Assembly: GCF_017168335.1 (NCBI RefSeq)
Contig: NZ_JABFAU010000086.1
Coordinates: 17,663-81,662, forward strand
DNA: 64,000 nucleotides
Source: Rhodococcus sp. KRD162
GTDB taxonomy: Bacteria > Actinomycetota > Actinomycetes > Mycobacteriales > Mycobacteriaceae
Reading direction: 5' to 3'
Both the position numbers and the translations under genes were made by a program. The notes under the pieces were generated by a model that saw only the letters and a list, made by a program, of their open reading frames with translations, was not told the DNA's origin and made no database searches. Of the stretch, positions 10,933 to 19,349 are shown piece after piece. The number at the start of each line of letters is the position of its first letter. The stretch's first letter is position 1.

Positions 10933-11027
10933 CTCGCAGATCTCCCATGGACTGGCGTCGCGCTCGCCGAAGAGGGAACGCATCGACTCCGACTGTGCTG
11001 GGCGGGGTAGAGCTGTCGTGCGGATTG

Positions 11028-11198
11028 CTAATCCGCCGGGTCCCTCTTCGCAGGTGCCGTGTGGTGATCGACCGATCGGGACGCCGCTTGGCGACCGCGT
11101 ACCAGAACCACCAGCGCAACGACGACCACAACGATGACAATGGCGACGAACGCCATCCATCCGAGTGCCAACCAGACGTAGTCCGTGTTCACGAGCAT
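11028..11198 (-). CDS. Small single-pass membrane peptide upstream of the NRPS
   Basis: A 56-residue frame starting at ATG 11198 after a good GAAGGTGGA ribosome-binding site. It has a short N-terminus, one strongly hydrophobic segment of about 25 residues (rich in V, I and A, roughly residues 9-34), then RGRQ and a charged tail. It sits 95 bases upstream of the NRPS start on the same strand and is probably the first gene of that operon. No family is recognised. It overlaps only the unlikely N-terminal extension of the NRPS frame, which supports the shorter NRPS start. Confidence 0.55.
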   Translation of the reverse strand: MLVNTDYVWLALGWMAFVAIVIVVVVVALVVLVRGRQAASRSVDHHTAPAKRDPAD

Positions 11199-11341
11199 TC
11201 CACCTTCGTAGGCTGATGAGAGACGGCGACTGACGTTGTCGTGCGCCGGGTTCCGATTCCGTCGAATGCGGGGTTTGCACGTCAAAAGCTAAGTGGCAGA
11301 ACATCCGAAACCAATGGGGTCGCCGCGAAGGTGCACCCTCG

Positions 11342-11385
11342 ACTACGACCAAGGTCGTAGTGGACTACGACCCTCGGGTCATAGA
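11342..11385. promoter_or_regulatory. Double palindromic operator between divergent transcription units
   Basis: A perfect inverted repeat ACTACGACC-AA-GGTCGTAGT (11342-11361) is followed after two bases by a second copy of ACTACGACC (11364-11372) and, four bases on, the imperfect half GGTCATAGA (11377-11385). It lies in the divergent region between the membrane peptide/NRPS operon and the UbiA gene. Paired 9-bp half sites at this spacing are typical of dimeric regulators; the two-component response regulator encoded nearby (13669-14316) is the obvious candidate. The GTG at 11360 lies inside the repeat, arguing that UbiA starts downstream. Confidence 0.7.
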
Positions 11386-11401
11386 CCTACCTCACCGCGC
11401 C

Positions 11402-12352
11402 ATGGACGATCGACATATGGCCATCGGTAGCGGATCAGTCGGTCCAAGCACCACATCGCCGAGGCGTCACGTCACTGCTGGTGCACCAGAACGGCCGCTA
11501 CGGTCGACGCTTCGCTTGGCCTGGTCCGAAGCTCGTCCAGCAGTACAGATCATCTTCCAGCTTCGAGTGATTGCGATCGTCGCCGTCGCCTCGCTCGATG
11601 CCCGAACTGCTCCCCAGTGGGGGGCGGTCGCACTGTGCTGCGCGGGGTGGCTGTGCATCACCTGGTCGATCTATCTACTCAACGGTCTTGCCGACCGAGT
11701 CGAAGATCGGGTGAACGGATCCTCCAGACCACTTGCGCAGGGCACACTCGATGCAGGAGTGGCTCGCCAACTCGTACCTGCATTGGCGTGCGCGGGCGTG
11801 ATTCTCTGCTCGTTGGCCGGCCGATCGGTTCTGGTCTCGGCGCTGGTCATGATCGCTTTGGGCTTTCTGTACTCCGCCGGACCCGCGCCGTTGAAGAACC
11901 GCGTGTGGGGAGTCCAGGTCTCGGTGATCGGAGGCGGGCTCGCAACCTACGCCGCCGGATTTCATGCAGCCGGCACCGAGATCTCACCCGCCGTGGTCGT
12001 CTTCGCGATCGCGATGTCCGCGTGGATGGGAGTCGGAGGTCTGGCCAAAGACCTGCCCGACGTCGAGGGTGACCGGGCTGCGGGACGGTCGACACTGGCA
12101 ATGTGGAGCGAACGCGGAACCTCTCCGATCATCGCGTCGCTGGCCGGAATCATCTCAGCAGGACTGGTCCTCGCAGCGTGGACTGTGGAAGAGCGACTCG
12201 CGATCCCTGCCCTTGTCTTGAGTTGCGGAACAGCGGCGATAACCATATATGCGGCGGCAGGCCGCCGACGATGGCACGAGCGCACCCCCTACCACGCATT
12301 CATGTACTCGCAATACGGTGCGCACACGGGCGCGCTGTGCATGCTGCTGTGA
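11402..12352 (+). CDS. UbiA family prenyltransferase
   Basis: About 316 residues, with the two aspartate-rich motifs of UbiA enzymes: NGLADRVEDRVNGSSRP (N-x3-D-x3-D) and KDLPDVEGDRAAGRSTL. Multiple hydrophobic segments fit the usual eight to nine helices. Such integral membrane enzymes transfer a prenyl chain to an aromatic or sugar acceptor; here the acceptor is unknown. The frame is open from GTG 11360, inside the palindromic operator. ATG 11402 is preferred, although no clear ribosome-binding site precedes it and it may be translated leaderless. The kinase/regulator pair follows on the same strand. Confidence 0.82.
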   Translation: MDDRHMAIGSGSVGPSTTSPRRHVTAGAPERPLRSTLRLAWSEARPAVQIIFQLRVIAIVAVASLDARTAPQWGAVALCCAGWLCITWSIYLLNGLADRVEDRVNGSSRPLAQGTLDAGVARQLVPALACAGVILCSLAGRSVLVSALVMIALGFLYSAGPAPLKNRVWGVQVSVIGGGLATYAAGFHAAGTEISPAVVVFAIAMSAWMGVGGLAKDLPDVEGDRAAGRSTLAMWSERGTSPIIASLAGIISAGLVLAAWTVEERLAIPALVLSCGTAAITIYAAAGRRRWHERTPYHAFMYSQYGAHTGALCMLL

Positions 12353-12508
12353 TCGGAACTCGGTGACATCCGATCGATGCACCACCCACCCGTGCAGCCA
12401 CCACGGATGAGCGACAGATGAGCCGGGTGGGACGAGGTCTCGGAAGGAACCGCTGCCTCGACATGCCGTCCTGCGTGGACTCGATACCCATTGCGCTGTT
12501 TGTACCGC

Positions 12509-12514
12509 TAATAT
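12509..12514 (+). promoter_or_regulatory. Possible -10 element for the two-component genes
   Basis: In the 231-base gap between UbiA and the kinase gene, TAATAT at 12509-12514 resembles a -10 hexamer about 70 bases before the kinase start. A convincing -35 at standard spacing is not evident, so this is tentative. Nothing else was recognised in the gap. Confidence 0.3.
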
Positions 12515-12583
12515 GGCGCGGTCAGGATCGGCGTTGCGAATCAGGCTTCGACGGGTCGATCCGTTCGGTTCTCCAGGGCGGGG

Positions 12584-13672
12584 GTGAACGAAGTGAGTTT
12601 CGAGCCGAGTCGACTGGTCGAGCGCGCGGTCGCCGCGTACACAACGCTACTCGACGGCTCGGGAAACCCGGTCCTCACCGACCGATCGCTGCAAGTGCAG
12701 TTGACGCGTCAGGCCGAAGCCGTCGTCCGCGTCGTCTCTACCGCCTTCACCGCGTTCGGTACACCCTCATCGCCGCTGCCCTCACCCGATCCGAGCGAAG
12801 CTATCGGTGAGCAGCGCGCCAAGTCAGGAATTCATCCGACCCAGTCACTGGCAGCGGCCAGTTTGATGTTCGAAGCGCTGTTTCCTGTACTCGTCGACGC
12901 GGTCACCCCACCGGCAGCGACGGAAGTCGTCGTCGACCTGGGAACCACTCTGCAACGAGAGATCCAGGAACGGTTGGCGGTCGGATCGATCCCGTACGTC
13001 AATTATCTGTTGACCAAGCTCCTGTCTTCACAGCAGGACGAGCGGAGCCGGATCGCCCGCGACCTACACGACCGTATTGCGCACGGAATGGGTGCCGCCC
13101 TCCAGCAACTCGACCTCTACGACCATTACCGCACACGGGATCCTGTTCGAGCCGATGCCCACCTCTCCACCGCGCGCGAGTCGATCAAGTCGAGCTTCGA
13201 CAGCACTCGGCGGGTGTCGGCGGACCTGTGGGTTCGATTGGGTGGCGAATCGCTGAGCCAGTCGTTGGCGTCCTACCTGGAATCGACCGTCCCCGAGGGA
13301 ACTGTGTCGGAAGTGACGGTGAGCGGGGAAGAACCGCGCCTGGCGAATGAAGTTGCTCAGGAGCTCTATCTCTTGCTCCGAGAGGCGATCCGTAATGCTG
13401 TCATCCACGGCAAGCCCGACGCGATCACCGTCGAACTCGCCACCGACCAGGACAGACTGCGCGCGGTCGTCCGCGACAACGGGTGCGGCTTCGATGTCGG
13501 AGCCGTCACCGCGATCAAGAACGTGGGCGGACTGGCGTCGATTCGCGAGCGTGCCGAGTTGCTGGGTGGGCGTGCCGTTATCACAGCGGATCCGGGGAGC
13601 GGAACCACGGTCGAGGTTCAGCTGCCGCTACTCGAGCGCACCGCCGAGACGCTCGGGAGGAACCGTTGGTGA
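12584..13672 (+). CDS. Cytosolic sensor histidine kinase (HisKA_3 type)
   Basis: A 362-residue kinase without membrane segments. Residues 1 to about 140 form an unrecognised alpha-helical input domain. Then comes the HisKA_3 dimerisation/phosphoacceptor region with the expected His in ARDLHDRIAHGMG, followed by an HATPase domain with N-box residues (LREAIRNAVIHG), DNGCGFD and GGLASIRERAELLGG. It phosphorylates the NarL-type regulator encoded immediately downstream (GTGA overlap). Start GTG 12584 is used; GTG 12593 is an alternative. The absence of a transmembrane sensor suggests an intracellular signal. Confidence 0.9.
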   Translation: MNEVSFEPSRLVERAVAAYTTLLDGSGNPVLTDRSLQVQLTRQAEAVVRVVSTAFTAFGTPSSPLPSPDPSEAIGEQRAKSGIHPTQSLAAASLMFEALFPVLVDAVTPPAATEVVVDLGTTLQREIQERLAVGSIPYVNYLLTKLLSSQQDERSRIARDLHDRIAHGMGAALQQLDLYDHYRTRDPVRADAHLSTARESIKSSFDSTRRVSADLWVRLGGESLSQSLASYLESTVPEGTVSEVTVSGEEPRLANEVAQELYLLLREAIRNAVIHGKPDAITVELATDQDRLRAVVRDNGCGFDVGAVTAIKNVGGLASIRERAELLGGRAVITADPGSGTTVEVQLPLLERTAETLGRNRW

Positions 13673-14316
13673 CCGGTAACGCCATCCGTGTGGTCCTCGC
13701 CGACGACCACACGCTCTTCCGCGACGGTCTTGCTGCGTTGATCGAGACCGACCCAGCGTTCACGGTAGTCGCGCAGTGCCCGGACGGAGCGACCGCCATC
13801 GAGGTCATCACCCGAGTCGTTCCGGACATCGCCGTGGTAGACATCGAAATGCCGGGTCCAGGAGCGCACGCAGTGGTGACGGCGATTCGGAAAGCGGCAC
13901 CGACGGTTTCCATCGTTGTCCTGTCGATGCACCAGGACGCAGAACTGTTGCGGAGCCTGCTCGATGCCGGAGCGTCGGCGTTTCTGTCCAAGACCGTGGC
14001 ACGAGATCAGCTGATCGCCGGTCTGCATTCCGTCCATCGGAGTCCCGACAACGTGCTGCTGTCCACCAGTCGCGATTCGATCAGCTCCGCGTTCGACTCC
14101 GAGACGACCGGACTGCCGAACCTGTTGTCGCCCAGAGAACTCGAAGTACTACACCTGCTGGCCGAAGCACGTTCCAATTGGCAAATAGGGCGAGAACTCG
14201 GCATCACCGAATCCACGGTGAAGCGCCACCTGACCAACATCTACGCCAAGCTCGGTGCGGTCTCACGTGTGGATTGCGTCCGTAAGGCCACGGCGTTCGG
14301 AATCTCGGGTGTCTAG
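13669..14316 (+). CDS. NarL/FixJ-family response regulator
   Basis: A 215-residue two-domain regulator. The receiver has the acidic pair in VVLADDHTLFRDG, phospho-acceptor Asp in DIAVVDIEMPG, and Lys in FLSKTVA. The C-terminal LuxR helix-turn-helix reads LSPRELEVLHLLAE through ITESTVKRHLTNIYAKL. GTG 13669 overlaps the kinase stop and follows GGGAGG by eight bases; the frame is open much further upstream, but that part lies antisense-like within the kinase gene. It probably binds the 9-bp inverted repeats at 11342-11385 and may control UbiA and the NRPS operon; that link is inference. Confidence 0.92.
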   Translation: MTGNAIRVVLADDHTLFRDGLAALIETDPAFTVVAQCPDGATAIEVITRVVPDIAVVDIEMPGPGAHAVVTAIRKAAPTVSIVVLSMHQDAELLRSLLDAGASAFLSKTVARDQLIAGLHSVHRSPDNVLLSTSRDSISSAFDSETTGLPNLLSPRELEVLHLLAEARSNWQIGRELGITESTVKRHLTNIYAKLGAVSRVDCVRKATAFGISGV

Positions 14317-14367
14317 AGCTCCAGGCCCACCGATCCGGTTCCCGAGTCCGCCTCGCACACTGTCCCG

Positions 14368-14550
14368 GTAATCGTCGAACACGCCCTACTGCAGGTCATT
14401 CCCCACCGAACCGACGAATTCGAAGCCGCCTTCGCCGACGCGAAATCGATCATCTCCTCGATGCCCGGGTTCGTGAACCTGACCCTCTCGCGTCATTTCT
14501 GCGAGCCGTTCCCCGCCGTCTCGCATTTCGACCCGATAGTGAACGCGTAG
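14368..14550 (+). pseudogene. Remnant of an antibiotic biosynthesis monooxygenase (ABM) domain gene
   Basis: A 61-codon in-frame stretch starts like small ABM-domain proteins (IVEHALLQV, then FEAAFADAKSIISSMPGF, LTLSR) and ends like them (EPFPAVSHFDP). The central 30-40 residues that carry the conserved LLLVEW segment and following helix are missing. No ATG, GTG or TTG occurs in frame before the conserved start; GTA stands where ATG is expected. It is therefore a decayed gene with a lost start and an internal in-frame deletion. The rest of the 281-base gap up to 14597 shows nothing else. Confidence 0.6.
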
Positions 14551-14597
14551 GAGATAGGTTCGAGTCTCGTTCCCATCGCCGTTTCGAGGAGTCACCC

Positions 14598-15461
14598 GTG
14601 GCCAACGCATCGTCGTTCGTATCCAAGCAGGACGACATCGAGATCAGTACCTACACGTGGGCGACGTCCGCCGACCCGGTCCGGGGCGTCGTGCAGATCG
14701 CGCACGGACTCGCCGAGCACGGCAGCCGGTACGCCCGATTCGCCGCCGCATTGAACGACGCGGGCTTCCATGCCGTCGCGTCCGATCACCGCGGCCACGG
14801 CCAGTCGATCGTCCAGACTCCGGGCGACTTCGGTGCCGCGGACTTTGCCGGATTGTGGGCCGACATCGAACAGCTCGGGGAATCGCTGCTCGACGAGTAC
14901 CCGGATCTACCGTTGTTCTTGTTTGCACATTCGATGGGATCGTTTGCCGCGCAGCATGTTCTGATCGAACGATCGGACCTGTACGAGGGCGTGGTGCTCT
15001 CGGGTTCGACCACACTCAGTGTCCTCGCCGCGGGAATGGCCGACGCCCCCGCGGGCGATCTGAGCGTGTTCAACGCCGCCTTCGAGCACCGCACCGGATA
15101 CGAGTGGCTCTCGCGCGACGAGGACGAGGTCGACGCTTATGTCGCAGATCCACTGTGCGGGTTCGACCTCCCCGAGTCGACAGTTCCTGCGCTGTTCGGC
15201 GAGGCCGACAAGCTTGCCGATCCGCACAATCTCGAGCAGATCCGTTCCGACCTCCCGTTGCTGATCACCTCGGGAACCGACGACCCGCTCGCGGGCGGCG
15301 GACAGTTGATCGAAACCCTCGCGTCCCGGTACCGCGAGGCCGGCATGAGCGATGTGACCGTCACCCTCTACCCCGGTGCCCGCCACGAGATCCTCAACGA
15401 GACCAACCGCGACGAGGTCACCGCCGACATCATCGGCTGGCTCACCGACCGCGCGGGGTAG
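14598..15461 (+). CDS. Alpha/beta hydrolase, monoacylglycerol lipase-like
   Basis: 287 residues of the Hydrolase_4 (serine aminopeptidase S33/lysophospholipase) family. Visible features are the oxyanion region IAHGLAEHG, the DHRGHGQS motif, nucleophile S112 in FAHSMGS, a catalytic Asp in TSGTDDPL and a C-terminal His in GARHEIL. No signal peptide, so probably cytosolic, hydrolysing monoglycerides or lysolipids. The start ATG 14598 follows GAGGAG closely. It stands alone, convergent with the acetamidase gene. Confidence 0.88.
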   Translation: MANASSFVSKQDDIEISTYTWATSADPVRGVVQIAHGLAEHGSRYARFAAALNDAGFHAVASDHRGHGQSIVQTPGDFGAADFAGLWADIEQLGESLLDEYPDLPLFLFAHSMGSFAAQHVLIERSDLYEGVVLSGSTTLSVLAAGMADAPAGDLSVFNAAFEHRTGYEWLSRDEDEVDAYVADPLCGFDLPESTVPALFGEADKLADPHNLEQIRSDLPLLITSGTDDPLAGGGQLIETLASRYREAGMSDVTVTLYPGARHEILNETNRDEVTADIIGWLTDRAG

Positions 15462-15526
15462 ACGATCGAGATCGCCCGAGCAAGCCTCGGTACGTCACTA
15501 CCGTTGCCCACCGAGAGCGGGGTGAC

Positions 15527-16885
15527 CTACCGATCGAAATGCGTCTTCGATATCTGGGCGTGCACGCCGACTGTCTTGTCGACCACCTGCGAGACACTGA
15601 AGTTCGCGGCGGCGGAGAGGTAGGCGTACGCCGTCGCACGGTCCATTCCGAGATCGTTCTCGAGGAAGTCGAGCGCGTTGACCACGGCACGTCGCATGGC
15701 CGCGTTCAGGTCCGAACTCTGACCGTCGACGGCACCGTCCGGATCCGACAAGCCGATCGGGATCCAGGAATCCGCGTTCTCGGCGAAGGGATACGAATAG
15801 GCCACGGACGGGGCATCACCACTGCCGGCCTTGCAGACCGTGAGACGGAAGGTGCCGCGCAACGAGCCCTCCATCGCGGTGAGCGCTACCTCGCCGTCGC
15901 CCATGGCCATGTGCGGATCACCGACGTAGAACAACGCACCCTCTGCGAACACCGGGAGGTAGAAGGTGGAACCGACACCCAACAGTCCGATGTCGATATT
16001 GCCGCCGCCGAGGGTCGGCGGAACCGAGTTGGCGTTCGGTGACGTCAGGCCCGGTTCGTCCGCGAACGCTACACCCATCATGCCCATGAACGGACGGAGC
16101 GGAAAACGTACGGCTGCATCCCCGTACTGCATCACACCCTGCCCGTCCTCGACTGCGGTGAACGTGGAGACATTGCCGTATTGCGTCGGGTCACCGGACT
16201 GTCTGCCATCGCTCCCGATCGGCGGCATCACCTCGGACAGGTCGATGCCCGCGGGCGCTTCACCCGACGCCGTCACCGCGAGAGCACCCTTGCCGTGTCT
16301 ACTCGACACCACGCCGTACGGCACGCGCGGTATCGCTTCGAGCGTCTCGATCTTCAGCACGTCGCCGCGCTGCGCACCCTCGACGAACACCGGCCCCGTC
16401 ACCACGTGCGGGCCATCCACGTCGAAGTTACGGACGGTACGGTCGTATCCGCCTGCGATGTCGATGGCATCGCGCAGCACATCGGATTCCGACACGCCCT
16501 TGCTGCCGAAGAACTCGACCGGATCACGACCCTGGTCTTCGAGAATTCCCTCGTGGCTGAGCGCGTCGATGGTCACCGTCTCGCCGGACTTCATCTGCAC
16601 TACCGACTGAGACTCGACCGTCGGCACATACCCCCACAGCACCTGGTCGACCTCCGAGCTCAGGTAGTGGTCGCCGGAGATATCTCCCGCGCCGGGCTGC
16701 AAGATGCCGGTAGCTGTCGGTGCGGACGAACTCGACGCGGCCGTACTCGATGAGGAGGTCGAACATGCTGCCGTACCGGCAATTCCGACTCCCGCGCCGA
16801 GGGCCGCCACAGCCTGGATGAATCCTCGACGACCGATCCCCTTGGTGATCGTCTCCGCTGCATGCTCCGCCATCGACTTCGCCAT
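15527..16885 (-). CDS. Exported acetamidase/formamidase family lipoprotein (Tat signal)
   Basis: 452 residues. The N-terminus carries a twin-arginine motif (GRRGFIQ) followed by a hydrophobic stretch and a lipobox-like GTAAC, then a Ser-rich linker, so the mature enzyme is predicted to be folded, Tat-exported and lipid-anchored. The rest matches the FmdA/AmdA fold: VTIDALSHEG, GPHVVTGPVFVEGAQRGD, SSRHGKGAL, and a DPHMAMGDGE segment. The family hydrolyses short amides to acids and ammonia. Most relatives are cytoplasmic, so surface location is notable. No operon partner is evident. Confidence 0.88.
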   Translation of the reverse strand: MAKSMAEHAAETITKGIGRRGFIQAVAALGAGVGIAGTAACSTSSSSTAASSSSAPTATGILQPGAGDISGDHYLSSEVDQVLWGYVPTVESQSVVQMKSGETVTIDALSHEGILEDQGRDPVEFFGSKGVSESDVLRDAIDIAGGYDRTVRNFDVDGPHVVTGPVFVEGAQRGDVLKIETLEAIPRVPYGVVSSRHGKGALAVTASGEAPAGIDLSEVMPPIGSDGRQSGDPTQYGNVSTFTAVEDGQGVMQYGDAAVRFPLRPFMGMMGVAFADEPGLTSPNANSVPPTLGGGNIDIGLLGVGSTFYLPVFAEGALFYVGDPHMAMGDGEVALTAMEGSLRGTFRLTVCKAGSGDAPSVAYSYPFAENADSWIPIGLSDPDGAVDGQSSDLNAAMRRAVVNALDFLENDLGMDRATAYAYLSAAANFSVSQVVDKTVGVHAQISKTHFDR

Positions 16886-16979
16886 GATGCCTCCTGAATT
16901 GTCCGAATCCCGAACGTAGAGGAGGTGTGTTTCTCGGCAGTTACGATCATGCGTCGGACGAATTGCTCAGCAGCGCAGC

Positions 16980-17582
16980 TCAGCTCGGGTCGCTGCCACC
17001 GATCGCCGACCACCAGATCGCAGTAACAGCAGCCAGCACGGAAACTGCCGAGAACTCGGCGAAACCGCCGCCGTCGACGACGAGCCACAACAAGCCGATG
17101 AACGGTCCCGCCACCGCGGCGGGGGCGTCGAGCACGACTCGGCGGCGCAGCGAACCGAACCGGTCACTGCGGGTACGCAAATCGGACTCGTTCAATCGCG
17201 GGGCGTCGAGCGGAGCGCCGAGAGGGAGCGACGCCCGGCGAGGACCCGACGGAACCGCGAGAATCCCGGGTTCGATCATGAACGCACGACGCCCGAGGAT
17301 CGACCTACTCATGCGGGCATGTGCATCGGGGACGATCGCCAACAAGCCGGTGTGGAAGTAGACGGGATACCATGCCCGCGAACCGTTCTCGCGGACCTCG
17401 AGGTAGCCGCGAGAGCGCATACGGTGTTGAAACCGCACCCGCCGTACGGTGGTCGAGCTGACCATTGACCGCCCGGCCAGCAGCGCGCACGCCACCGACC
17501 AACCCGTCCGGACCAGAACGACGAGCACAACGAACACACTCAACGGCGCGATGACGACAACGGTCGATGCCGCGACAATCAC
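16980..17582 (-). CDS. Membrane protein with PH-like region, unknown function
   Basis: About 200 residues with N-terminal hydrophobic segments (IVAASTVVVIAPLSVFVV), a central soluble part beginning around RGYLEVRENGSRAWYPVYF, and two C-terminal hydrophobic segments ending in AIWWSAIGGSDPS. This resembles small actinobacterial membrane proteins with a PH-like domain. The GTG start at 17582 is uncertain because the frame stays open upstream into the end of the binding-protein gene. No function can be assigned. Confidence 0.6.
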   Translation of the reverse strand: MIVAASTVVVIAPLSVFVVLVVLVRTGWSVACALLAGRSMVSSTTVRRVRFQHRMRSRGYLEVRENGSRAWYPVYFHTGLLAIVPDAHARMSRSILGRRAFMIEPGILAVPSGPRRASLPLGAPLDAPRLNESDLRTRSDRFGSLRRRVVLDAPAAVAGPFIGLLWLVVDGGGFAEFSAVSVLAAVTAIWWSAIGGSDPS

Positions 17583-17623
17583 AGTGATTGCCGCGGCACC
17601 GACCGGATATGCCAGCCCGCTTC

Positions 17624-19312
17624 TTATTTCAGGAACCCGACCTTCGACATATCGAGATCGCCGAATCCTGGAGCGCCGAAGTTCGCGAGATTCGACTTCG
17701 TCGCGTAGGTGAACGGACGCTGGAACAGTGTCAAGCTGTGTCCCTCGGCCCAGATCGCCTTGTCCGCCTCGTTGTAGTCGGCGATACGCGCATCGTCGTC
17801 GAGTTCGGCCGCAGCGGTATCGAGCAAACCATTGATCTCCTCGGACCCGATCTGCCCGTAGTTCTGCAGCGTGCTCCCAGGTGTCAGCCGGAAGATACCG
17901 TCACTACTGGAGGTGAACGGCGTTCCCTCCCAGGTGAAGTGAGTGACGTCGAAAGCACCGACCAGGATGTACTTCTCGAAGAAGTCGTCCGCAGGCACGG
18001 CGTCGATGATCAGATTGGCACCGACTGCCTTGAGGTTCTGCTGAATGATCTGCGCTTCCTGCGTCGCATTGGGTGTATCGGCAGGAATGATGTCGTGCAG
18101 ATCGAGCTGCTGGCCGTCCTTGGAACGGAACTCCCCGTTCATCGTCCAGCCTGCTGCGTCGAGCTCGGACTTCGCCTTCTCCGGGTCGAAGGTGATGTCG
18201 CCGTTGTTGGCCTGGTAGCCCTTCTGCCCGTCGACGAAGATGTGATTGTTCAGCACCGCTGGGTTCGAGGTGATCTGGCCGAGCTGCGAGGTAGCCAGGT
18301 AGTCACGATCGATCGCTTTCATCAAGGCGACCCGAACGGCCTTGTCCGAGGTGATGCGACCGGGTGCCCCGTTGAAGTCGAAGTGGCGGTATTGCGACCC
18401 GAGGCTCTGCCGCAGGTCGACGTTCGGGATGCCGCGCGCAACCTTGAACGCGTCTGCATTGCTGCCCAATTCGTAGTAATCGATCTCGCCGCTCTGCAGC
18501 GCGCCGATGGCTGCGGTCGAATCGAGCGGCAGATACGTGATGGTGTCGAGCACCGCGAGATTCTCACCCCACCAGTCCGGGTTTCGCTCGGCGACGATGC
18601 GCTTGCCACCGGGTTCGATGGTCCTGATCCGGAACGGGCCCGCAGTGGGCGGCATCGACGTGACGAAACCGGTGTTGAACGCCTCCACGCTGTTCATGGA
18701 CTCCGCAGGCATCAGCGGCGTGAACAGCGAACGCCAGTCACCGAACTTCTCGGCGAACGTGACGATCACCTGCTGATCGTTGTCACCGCGGACCACGGAC
18801 TCGACCTTGTCGTAACCTGCCGTGGACGAGGCCTCGTAGGCCGGGTCCTTGCCGTTGTTGGCCGTCCACTGAGCCACCAGATCGGTGTAATCGAGCGGTC
18901 GGCCGTTGCTCCACTTGGCCTTCGGGTTGATGTCGTAGGTGATGACCTGCTTGCCGTCGACCTCCGCCTCGGTGATGTCGGTGAAGAAGTCCGACGCCAC
19001 CGTCAGGCTCGCGTCGGCGGCGGCCTTGAACGCCGTCGGCATCAGCGCTGCGTAGTATCGCGCGGCATCGACCGTGGTTCCGTCGATTTGGTAGTAGTTG
19101 TAATTGGTAGGCACCTGCGAGAGCGGGAAGTTCATGTTCCCGCCCTGCTGCAGATCGCTGATGGGATGCGGGTTGATCTGCTCGCCGCTGTCGAAAGACG
19201 CAGGCGCGTCGGGGTTGGGCCCGGAGTCGCCGGAGCTGCACCCCGCCACCAGACCCACGGTGGTCACGGCCACCGCGATCGGGACCAGTGCCCGAAATAG
19301 CTTGACTCTCAT
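17624..19312 (-). CDS. Peptide/nickel-type ABC transporter substrate-binding lipoprotein
   Basis: 562 residues, SBP_bac_5 family. A signal peptide with a lipobox (VGLVAGCS) anchors the protein outside the membrane. Typical motifs include WSNGRPLDYTDLVAQW and FNGAPGRITSDKAVRVALMKAIDRD. ATG 19312 is preferred over 19336 because AAAGGTGA lies just upstream and a basic signal peptide start (MRVKLF) follows. It is last in an operon after two permeases and a fused ATPase and captures oligopeptides or similar ligands for them. Confidence 0.92.
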   Translation of the reverse strand: MRVKLFRALVPIAVAVTTVGLVAGCSSGDSGPNPDAPASFDSGEQINPHPISDLQQGGNMNFPLSQVPTNYNYYQIDGTTVDAARYYAALMPTAFKAAADASLTVASDFFTDITEAEVDGKQVITYDINPKAKWSNGRPLDYTDLVAQWTANNGKDPAYEASSTAGYDKVESVVRGDNDQQVIVTFAEKFGDWRSLFTPLMPAESMNSVEAFNTGFVTSMPPTAGPFRIRTIEPGGKRIVAERNPDWWGENLAVLDTITYLPLDSTAAIGALQSGEIDYYELGSNADAFKVARGIPNVDLRQSLGSQYRHFDFNGAPGRITSDKAVRVALMKAIDRDYLATSQLGQITSNPAVLNNHIFVDGQKGYQANNGDITFDPEKAKSELDAAGWTMNGEFRSKDGQQLDLHDIIPADTPNATQEAQIIQQNLKAVGANLIIDAVPADDFFEKYILVGAFDVTHFTWEGTPFTSSSDGIFRLTPGSTLQNYGQIGSEEINGLLDTAAAELDDDARIADYNEADKAIWAEGHSLTLFQRPFTYATKSNLANFGAPGFGDLDMSKVGFLK

Positions 19313-19349
19313 CAGTTCACCTTTCTCAGTGTGCACGAAACCTGCAGGG

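Noticed and set aside
10933..11352. N-terminal 140-residue extension of the NRPS frame
   Set aside because: No condensation-domain homology, low plausibility composition, overlaps the membrane peptide and the operator; a good ribosome-binding site precedes ATG 10932.
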